This document shows, piece by piece, positions 1 to 5,166 of a stretch of 5,166 nt of DNA. The notes beneath the pieces were generated by a model. That model ran no database searches. It saw nothing but the letters and a program-made list of their open reading frames with translations, and had not been told where the DNA came from. Each line of letters begins with the position of its first letter. The stretch's first letter is position 1. The stretch comes from Planctomycetaceae bacterium (GTDB lineage: Bacteria; Planctomycetota; Planctomycetia; Pirellulales; UBA1268), in contig SIAG01000307.1 in the NCBI GenBank assembly GCA_009691925.1, positions 1-5,166 on the forward strand. Reading direction: 5' to 3'. The translations under genes were made by a program, and so were the position numbers.

Positions 1-735
1 AATCCCCTCCTCGATGCCGTCCGCGTCGACCGGTACGCGGCGGTCGAGCGGGGATGGGAGCCCGCCGCCGAGGCGGGGCTGCGGCGTCTCCTCTCGCTCC
101 GCAACGGCAGCCCGCTGATGGTGGAACGGTCCTACGGCGCCGGGATGGTCGCGGCCGTTCTGACCACCGCCTCGCCGGCTTGGAACAACTGGTCGCGGGG
201 CAATCCCAGCTGGGTTGTCGTGATGCTCGAACTCGAGAGCCATCTGGCCCGGGGCCGGAGGCGGGCGGAGTCACTCGAGGTCGGCGACCCGGTGGTCATC
301 GCGCTCGACCCGTCAGTCGACGGCATCGAGGTCGACTTCCTCGTCCCTCCCGACGGCACCCTCGTCCATCAGGCCGCGCGGCCGGCGGCAGCCGGGAGGA
401 TGGAGGCCCGGCTCGACACCCCGACCGCCGGGGCCTACGCCGTCCGCTGGCGGCGCACCGACGGGCTGGAGCGGGAGCGGCTGTTCGCGGTGAACGTCGA
501 TCCGGACGAGGGGCATCTGGCCCGGTCCGGACGGGAGGGACTCGAAAAAACCCTGGCGGGAGTCCCGTTCACGTACGAGAATGCCGCGTCGATCGACCCT
601 GGTGCCCGGGCCCTGGCCGGCGTCTCGCTGGTCACGCCGCTGCTGACGATCCTCCTCGGCATCCTCCTCCTCGAGCAGGTGGTGGCGTGGTCGACGAGCT
701 ATCACCCTTTGAGGCGGCGCGGGGCCGCGACCTGA
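1..735 (+). CDS. BatA-like / vWA-family membrane protein, C-terminal part (5' truncated by the window)
   Basis: The frame is open from base 1 and ends at TGA 733-735, giving 244 visible residues; the true start lies upstream. Visible residues 1-70 look like the end of a glutamine-amidotransferase-like domain. They include a RNGSPLMVERSYGAG segment and LTTASPAWNNW, which I recognise from planctomycete BatA-like proteins that carry an N-terminal membrane region and a vWA domain. Residues about 90-175 are beta-rich and look like a small sandwich domain. A hydrophobic segment at about 204-230 (LAGVSLVTPLLTILLGILLL) is a C-terminal membrane helix, followed by a short basic tail containing SYHP, also typical of this family. 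The bulk of the protein is therefore probably extracytoplasmic, with only the tail inside. The vWA domain and its metal site cannot be judged because they are off the window. The role is inferred as part of a MoxR-vWA envelope system; the substrate is unknown. The gene is followed by a 70-base spacer and another vWA gene on the same strand, consistent with an operon. Confidence 0.85.
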   Translation, partial: NPLLDAVRVDRYAAVERGWEPAAEAGLRRLLSLRNGSPLMVERSYGAGMVAAVLTTASPAWNNWSRGNPSWVVVMLELESHLARGRRRAESLEVGDPVVIALDPSVDGIEVDFLVPPDGTLVHQAARPAAAGRMEARLDTPTAGAYAVRWRRTDGLERERLFAVNVDPDEGHLARSGREGLEKTLAGVPFTYENAASIDPGARALAGVSLVTPLLTILLGILLLEQVVAWSTSYHPLRRRGAAT

Positions 736-805
736 CCAGGATCCCGCCCTCGGCCGCGTTGTCGTCTTTCACATTACCCCTTCCAGCCAGTTCAATGCCG
801 GTCCC

Positions 806-3346
806 ATGCCGGCTCTGTCCTCCATGCCAACCCTCCCCAACGTCCTCTGCCTGGCCGCCACCGACGTGGTGAAGCACCGCGTCTCCAGCGCGCTGCTGGA
901 GGGTTTCTCGCAGTGGTGGCAGATGCCGCTGCTGGTCGCGGTGCTCGTCGCCGTGATGGCCTGGGTGGCGTGGATGTACCGGCGCGATGCGGCCGAATTG
1001 CCTCGTGGGATCGGTCTGTTCCTTCTCGGATTGCGGCTCGGGGCACTGGCCACCCTCGCTGCGGCCTATCTCGATCTCGAGCGGATCGCCGAGCACGAAG
1101 TGGTGTTTCCGTCGCGCGTGGCCGTCGTCGTCGACGCCAGCGCCAGTATGACCCTGCCGGAGGGGCTCGACGCCGGCGTGGCCGTGGCGGATGCCGTGCC
1201 CTCGACCCGTTCGACGCGGGCCGTGGAGGTTCTCGAACGGGGCGGGATGCTCGCCGCCCTCGCCCCCACGCACGAGGTCTCGCTGTGGCGTTTCGACGCC
1301 GATGCCGAATCGCTCACCGTTCTCCCCCGTGGGCCCGAGGAGGTTTCCGGCGTTGGCATGCCCCGGCCCGACCGGTCGGCTCCGGAGGACGGCGCGGCGG
1401 CCGACGGTGCGGCGGAGCCGGATTGGCCGGAGCGACTCCAGCCGCGCGGATTCGAGACGCGGATCGGCGAGGCGCTCCAGCGCGTCATGGATCAGGAACC
1501 GCCGGGCACGCTCGCGGGGGTGATCCTCCTCACCGATGGAGGCAACAACGCCGGCGTCGATCCGGCGGCGGCGGCCGCGACGCTTGCCAAGGCGGGGATT
1601 CCCGTCTTTGCCATCGGGACGGGGTCGGACCGATTGCCGACGAATGTCCGCGTCGCCGATCTCCTCTCCCCAACGCGGGTCTACCCGGGGGATCGCTTCT
1701 CCGTTCAGGGATACCTCCAGGCCCAGGGGCTCGCCGGTCAGACGGTGAGGGTAGAGCTGGCGGATCGCTCGCCGGCCGAGGGAGACGGCGGCGCGGCGGC
1801 ACCGGGGGGGCGGGTGATCGACACCACCGAGGTGCTGCTCGCGGCCGATGGTGAACTGGCCGGCGTCCGTTTCGAGGTGCCCGGGCTCGACGCGCCGAGC
1901 CGGCATGAGCTCGTTCTCCGGGTCGTGCCGCCACCGGCGGATCGGACCCCGGGGGACGATTCCCAGGTGGCCGAGGTCGAGGTCGTCGATCGGGTGACGC
2001 AGGTGCTGCTGATGGCGAGCGGGCCGACGCGCGAGTACCAATTCATGCGGAACGTCCTCGAGCGCGACAAAAGCTTTGCCGTCGACGTGCTCCTCGGCAC
2101 CGCCACACGCGGTGCCTCGCAGGACGCGCGGCGGATCCTCGAATCGTTTCCCACCACCGCCGAGGAGCTCTCTACCTACGACTGCATCGTCGCCTTCGAC
2201 GTCGACTGGCGCCGCCTCGATCCGGCCGCGCAGGCCCGGCTCGAGCGGTGGGTGTCACGCGAATCGGGTGGGCTGGTGCTCGTGGCCGGCACCGTCTTCA
2301 TGGATGCCTGGATCGCCGATCCGCAGACGACCGTGGTGCGCGGGCTCCATCCGGTGGAGCTGCGCCGCGCGGGGCAGAGTCTCGTGGATGAACCGGCCGG
2401 CTTCGAGGAGCCGATGCCGCTGCAATTCAGCCGGGACGGCACGGAGGCGGAGTTCCTCTGGCTGGCCGGGAGCCGGATCGCCAGCCAGACGGTGTGGAGC
2501 GAGTTCAAGGGGATCTTCTCCTGCTTCGATGCCACCGTCGCCAAGCCGGGGGCCACCGTCTACGCCCGGGTGAACCCTCCGGGGAGTGCCGGCGTCGGCT
2601 CCGCCGTCGGCGGCCGCGGTCCGATCTCGATGGCCGGGCAGTTTTACGGGTCGGGGAGCGTGTTCTATCTGGGGAGCGGCGAGACCTGGCGGCTGCGGTC
2701 GCTCGAAGACGCGCTCTTTGAGCGCCTTTCGACGCAGCTGGTGCGACATGTCTCTCAGGGGCGCTTGCTCGCCGGCTCCCGCCGGGCCCGGCTGCTGGTG
2801 GAGCGGGACCGCTATCCGGTCGGTGCCACGGTCGTCGTCCGGCTCGTCGCCGCCGACGGAGACGGCGCTGCGGGCTTGGGCGGGGCGGTCTGTCGCGTCG
2901 AGGGCCCCGATGGCGCGACCGTCAGGGTGCCGCTGACCGCCGATCCGGGGCGCCCCGGGGTCTTCCAGGGGGGCTTCGTGGCGTCGCGCGAGGGAGGCTG
3001 GCGGATCGACATCGATCTCAGCGACGGCTCCGGTGAGGTGATTTCGCGGCGCGTCCAGGCCCGGCTCCCCGATCGGGAGCTCGAGCGCCCCCGACTCGAC
3101 CGCGGCCTCCTCGAACGGCTCGGGGCGATCACGGGGGGCAAGGCTCACTTCCTCGTCGACGCCCCCTGGGGATCGGCCGAGTCGATCGATCTGGCGGCGC
3201 GGATCCCCGACCGCTCGCGCCGTGAATACGAGACAGGGGCCCCCGACGGCGCGTTCAAACTCCGGCTCAATGCCCTGCTCCTCGCACTCGGCACCGGCCT
3301 GCTCTGTGTTGAATGGATTCTTCGGCGTCTCGTGAAGCTCGCCTGA
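806..3346 (+). CDS. vWA domain membrane protein with glutamine-amidotransferase-like domain
   Basis: This gene encodes a complete protein of 846 residues. Membrane helices are predicted at about 40-57 and 69-89, joined by a basic loop (MYRRDAAELPRG), and at about 821-838 near the C-terminus, followed by a basic tail. By the positive-inside rule the large middle part would face the periplasm. The vWA domain spans about 103-285 with a complete metal-ion-dependent adhesion site: DASAS at 110-114, Thr218 in ETRIGEAL, and Asp244 in LLTDGGNN. A linker and beta-rich region follow. Residues about 395-650 form a class I amidotransferase-like fold (EYQFMRNVLERD, GGLVLVAG, YGSGSVFYLGSGETWRLR), but none of the five cysteines sits in a GxCxG nucleophile motif, so it is probably non-catalytic. 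Residues about 660-755 look like a beta-sandwich. ATG 806 is the first usual start after the in-frame stop at 710-712; ATG 824 (Met7) is an alternative, and neither has a clear Shine-Dalgarno sequence. The function is inferred to be an envelope partner of a MoxR ATPase; the ligand is unknown. Confidence 0.9.
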   Translation: MPALSSMPTLPNVLCLAATDVVKHRVSSALLEGFSQWWQMPLLVAVLVAVMAWVAWMYRRDAAELPRGIGLFLLGLRLGALATLAAAYLDLERIAEHEVVFPSRVAVVVDASASMTLPEGLDAGVAVADAVPSTRSTRAVEVLERGGMLAALAPTHEVSLWRFDADAESLTVLPRGPEEVSGVGMPRPDRSAPEDGAAADGAAEPDWPERLQPRGFETRIGEALQRVMDQEPPGTLAGVILLTDGGNNAGVDPAAAAATLAKAGIPVFAIGTGSDRLPTNVRVADLLSPTRVYPGDRFSVQGYLQAQGLAGQTVRVELADRSPAEGDGGAAAPGGRVIDTTEVLLAADGELAGVRFEVPGLDAPSRHELVLRVVPPPADRTPGDDSQVAEVEVVDRVTQVLLMASGPTREYQFMRNVLERDKSFAVDVLLGTATRGASQDARRILESFPTTAEELSTYDCIVAFDVDWRRLDPAAQARLERWVSRESGGLVLVAGTVFMDAWIADPQTTVVRGLHPVELRRAGQSLVDEPAGFEEPMPLQFSRDGTEAEFLWLAGSRIASQTVWSEFKGIFSCFDATVAKPGATVYARVNPPGSAGVGSAVGGRGPISMAGQFYGSGSVFYLGSGETWRLRSLEDALFERLSTQLVRHVSQGRLLAGSRRARLLVERDRYPVGATVVVRLVAADGDGAAGLGGAVCRVEGPDGATVRVPLTADPGRPGVFQGGFVASREGGWRIDIDLSDGSGEVISRRVQARLPDRELERPRLDRGLLERLGAITGGKAHFLVDAPWGSAESIDLAARIPDRSRREYETGAPDGAFKLRLNALLLALGTGLLCVEWILRRLVKLA

Positions 3347-3389
3347 TACTCGCCCGACCAGGAAAGGGATGCCCGCCGTTGGCTGCCGC

Positions 3390-3396
3390 AGGAGAG
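3390..3396 (+). promoter_or_regulatory. Shine-Dalgarno site for the third gene
   Basis: AGGAGAG lies just upstream of GTG 3403, with eight bases between its AGGAG core and the start codon, which is a normal distance. It is the only strong Shine-Dalgarno match ahead of any gene start in the window. It decides the GTG start over the in-frame ATG at 3313 and TTG at 3379. Confidence 0.7.
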
Positions 3397-3402
3397 AGCA
3401 CC

Positions 3403-5166
3403 GTGTCCCCCGAGATCCGTACTGCCGCGTCCCCGTCGGCACCGCTTTCGACGTCCGCCATCGCGGGGCTGGCGCGGATCCGGGCGCTCATCGAGGCCGT
3501 ACGGCAGCAGACGCGCCGCTGGATCTGGATCGAATCGTTGGCGCTGATCGGTGTCGCGGGGGCGGTGGTGTTTTTCGGCACGATGGCCATCGATTGGGCG
3601 GTCGAGCCGCCGGCGTGGGTCCGCCTCCTGGGGGTTGCCCTGGTGCTGGCAGGGATGGTGGCGATGCTGTGGGGGAAGCTGTGGGGCCGGCTGGCGGTGC
3701 CGATGGGGGATGCCACCTTGGCTTCGCTCCTCGAGCGTGGCCACGACGGCTTCCGCGACAGCCTCTCGACCGCGGTGGAGCTCACGACGGGCCCCGGCAC
3801 GGAGGTCGATCGGGAGCTTCTCGAGCGGACGATCGACGAGGCGGTCGCGGTGGTCGACGACGTCGAGCCTGCCCGGCTCTTCCGCCGCCTTCGACTCGTG
3901 GCCACGGCCCTGGCCGGGGGGCTGGCGGTGGCCAGCATCGCCGGCCTGGCATGGCTCCAGCCGGCGCTGGCCGACCAGTGGACCCGGCGCATGATCCTCC
4001 TTGACGACACCCCGTGGCCGCGCCGCACCGGGCTCGAGGCGGAGGGGTTTTCCGCGGGGGTGCGGAAGGTGGCCCGCGGAGCCGACGTCGATCTCCGCGT
4101 CCGGGCCGATGCGACCCGGGAGGTGCCGGAAATTGTCGACCTGCGGACGAAGCCCTCCCGGGGCGGGCCGTGGCGGACGGAACGGATGGGCATCCGCGGT
4201 GGGGTGACCGACGCAGCGCAGGCGTTCGGCCATCTCCTCAAGGGGGTCAGCGAGGATCTCGACGTCGAGATCCGGGGGGGGGATGCGCGGCTCCGCGGAC
4301 TGCGGTTGATGGTGGTCGATGCTCCGGCGCTGTCGTCGCTGGAAGCCGTGGCCACGCTCCCCGGATATCTCGGCGGTGGGACCCGATTCCTCCCCCCATC
4401 CCGCGTCCTCCAGGTGCCGCGCGGTTCGAACGTGACGATCCGCTTCCAGGCCACGAAGGCCCTCCGCGCGGCCACGGTCGTGGCCCTCGATGACGGTGCC
4501 GAGACGCCTCTGGCCGAGACGATCGACGCGCCAAAAGGGGGAGCGGAATCGGCGGCGGACGGAAAGGTGATCGCCGTCGAACTGGCGGCCGTCGACGGGG
4601 AACGGACGCTTGTGGCCCGGTTCACCGACACCGACGGCCTCGACAATCGCGAGCCGATCTCGGTGGTGGTCTCGGCCGTCCCGGACGAGGCGCCCCAGGT
4701 GGCGGTCAGGATGCGCGGCATCTCCACGGCCGTCACGCCGCGGGCACGGATCCCGCTGGTCGGGGTGTTGAGTGATGACCATGCCCTGGCCGATGCCACT
4801 GCCACGGTCGTGGTTAAGGACGGGGCGACGGCCAGCCTGCCGGTGGCACGGTTGAAGGCTGGGATGCCGGTCGTCGAGCTCACCGATGACGCGCCGGAGG
4901 TGGTCGAGCTCGAGCCGCTCGGGCTCGCACCGGGGGCCACCCTATCGGTGCAGCTGGTGGCCCGCGACGGCTGCACGCTCGGCGGTGGCCCGAACGAAGG
5001 GACGAGCGACGCCTGGTCGCTCGACGTGGTCACGCCAGAGGCGCTCATGGCGATGCTCGAGGCCCGCGAAATCCTGTTAAGACGCCGCTTCGAGAGTGTC
5101 GTCTCCGATCTCGCGCTGGCCCGGGAACGCCTCGCGGCGGGGTTGGAAGGGAGTGCCGTGGTGGGG
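3403..5166 (+). CDS. Large membrane protein, DUF4175-like partner of vWA genes (3' truncated by the window)
   Basis: The frame starts at GTG 3403 and stays open to the last base, giving 588 visible residues and no stop. Hydrophobic segments at about 43-64, 71-91 and 164-185 are predicted membrane helices. The first two form a hairpin, and the third precedes a long exported-looking region. A segment at about 192-212 (WTRRMILLDDTPWPRRTGLE) is characteristic of the large planctomycete proteins encoded after vWA genes. Residues about 210-430 are beta-rich. At about 429-460, DEAPQVAVRMRGIST and PLVGVLSDDHAL mark another conserved block. From about 547 (LMAMLEAREILLRRRFESV) a charged helix begins, probably leading into a coiled-coil C-terminal region beyond the window. 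Members of this type usually run well past this length. GTG is preferred because of the Shine-Dalgarno site just upstream. An in-frame ATG at 3313, directly after an in-frame TGA, would add 30 residues and overlap the preceding gene by 34 bases. The gap from gene 2 is 56 bases, so cotranscription is likely. The function is unknown; a structural or scaffold role in an envelope complex is inference. Confidence 0.85.
   Translation, partial: MSPEIRTAASPSAPLSTSAIAGLARIRALIEAVRQQTRRWIWIESLALIGVAGAVVFFGTMAIDWAVEPPAWVRLLGVALVLAGMVAMLWGKLWGRLAVPMGDATLASLLERGHDGFRDSLSTAVELTTGPGTEVDRELLERTIDEAVAVVDDVEPARLFRRLRLVATALAGGLAVASIAGLAWLQPALADQWTRRMILLDDTPWPRRTGLEAEGFSAGVRKVARGADVDLRVRADATREVPEIVDLRTKPSRGGPWRTERMGIRGGVTDAAQAFGHLLKGVSEDLDVEIRGGDARLRGLRLMVVDAPALSSLEAVATLPGYLGGGTRFLPPSRVLQVPRGSNVTIRFQATKALRAATVVALDDGAETPLAETIDAPKGGAESAADGKVIAVELAAVDGERTLVARFTDTDGLDNREPISVVVSAVPDEAPQVAVRMRGISTAVTPRARIPLVGVLSDDHALADATATVVVKDGATASLPVARLKAGMPVVELTDDAPEVVELEPLGLAPGATLSVQLVARDGCTLGGGPNEGTSDAWSLDVVTPEALMAMLEAREILLRRRFESVVSDLALARERLAAGLEGSAVVG
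4274..4282 (+). repeat. Nine-G homopolymer tract within the third gene
   Basis: Nine consecutive G bases encode part of an Arg-Gly-Gly stretch at about residues 291-293 of the third protein. Recognisable family segments lie in the same frame on both sides, so the tract is in frame as sequenced. Loss of one G would bring a TGA at 4307-4309 into frame. Gain of one G would lead to a stop at 4491-4493. Either change would truncate the protein well before its C-terminal helical part. Confidence 0.8.

Noticed and set aside
545..550. A6 run in gene 1 as a programmed frameshift site
   Set aside because: The gene stays in frame through its C-terminal membrane helix to a sensible stop, and the run simply encodes Glu-Lys-Thr. 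There is no supporting downstream structure or alternative product.
736..805. A promoter or terminator between genes 1 and 2
   Set aside because: TTGTCG at 759-764 resembles a -35 box, but no -10-like hexamer follows at a suitable distance. No GC-rich hairpin followed by a T run is present.
54..872. A 272-codon + strand open frame overlapping gene 1 and the start of gene 2
   Set aside because: Its product is an Arg/Gly/Pro-rich sequence typical of an out-of-frame read. The frame from base 1 to 735 instead gives a recognisable domain end and a C-terminal membrane helix.
632..2041. A 469-codon minus-strand open frame opposite gene 2
   Set aside because: It is rich in Arg, Gly, His and Pro with no motif, and lies opposite the vWA domain, whose metal-site residues are intact in the + frame.
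3369..4004. Open frames at 3369-4004 and 3551-3994 as candidates for the third gene
   Set aside because: Both give low-complexity Arg/Gly/Ser-rich products. The frame starting at GTG 3403 gives membrane helices and family motifs across the same bases and continues to the end of the window.
3267..5048. A 593-codon open frame on the minus strand opposite gene 3, and a second one of 545 codons at 3145-4782
   Set aside because: The translations are dominated by Ser, Arg, Pro, Ala and Thr with no recognisable domain or membrane pattern, and they overlap each other. The + strand frame carries clear family motifs along the same stretch. Long antisense frames are expected in GC-rich genes with G/C-ending codons.

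Overview
The window is GC-rich, densely coding bacterial DNA. Three genes lie head to tail on the + strand with short spacers, and they look like the middle of one operon. No RNA gene, mobile element, CRISPR array or convincing terminator is visible. The protein families, and the way they sit together, resemble the MoxR/DUF58/von Willebrand factor A (vWA) clusters common in Planctomycetota (Pirellulales-like). The phylum assignment is recognition from family resemblance and was not confirmed by any search.

Layout. Positions 1-735 hold the 3' part of a large membrane-anchored protein of the BatA-like/vWA family; its N-terminal half lies upstream of the window. After a 70-base spacer, 806-3346 encodes a complete 846-residue vWA protein. 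It has two N-terminal membrane helices, an intact metal-binding vWA site, a glutamine-amidotransferase-like domain without a catalytic cysteine motif, and a C-terminal membrane helix. After a 56-base spacer with a good ribosome binding site, a third gene starts at a GTG (3403) and is still open at the last base (5166). It encodes a membrane protein with three predicted helices in its first 190 residues, a long beta-rich region, and the start of a charged helical segment. It resembles the large DUF4175-like partner protein usually found after the vWA genes in planctomycetes.

How the genes may work together. MoxR AAA+ ATPases and vWA proteins generally act as pairs in assembling, inserting metals into, or remodelling other proteins. 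The two vWA/amidotransferase-like proteins and the third protein are all predicted to be membrane anchored with large domains probably outside the cytoplasm, so an envelope complex is a reasonable inference. Its substrate cannot be read from this window. The genes themselves look like ordinary members of known but uncharacterised families. The points most worth a second look are the shared inactive amidotransferase-like fold in adjacent genes, a nine-G tract inside gene 3, and the start sites of genes 2 and 3.
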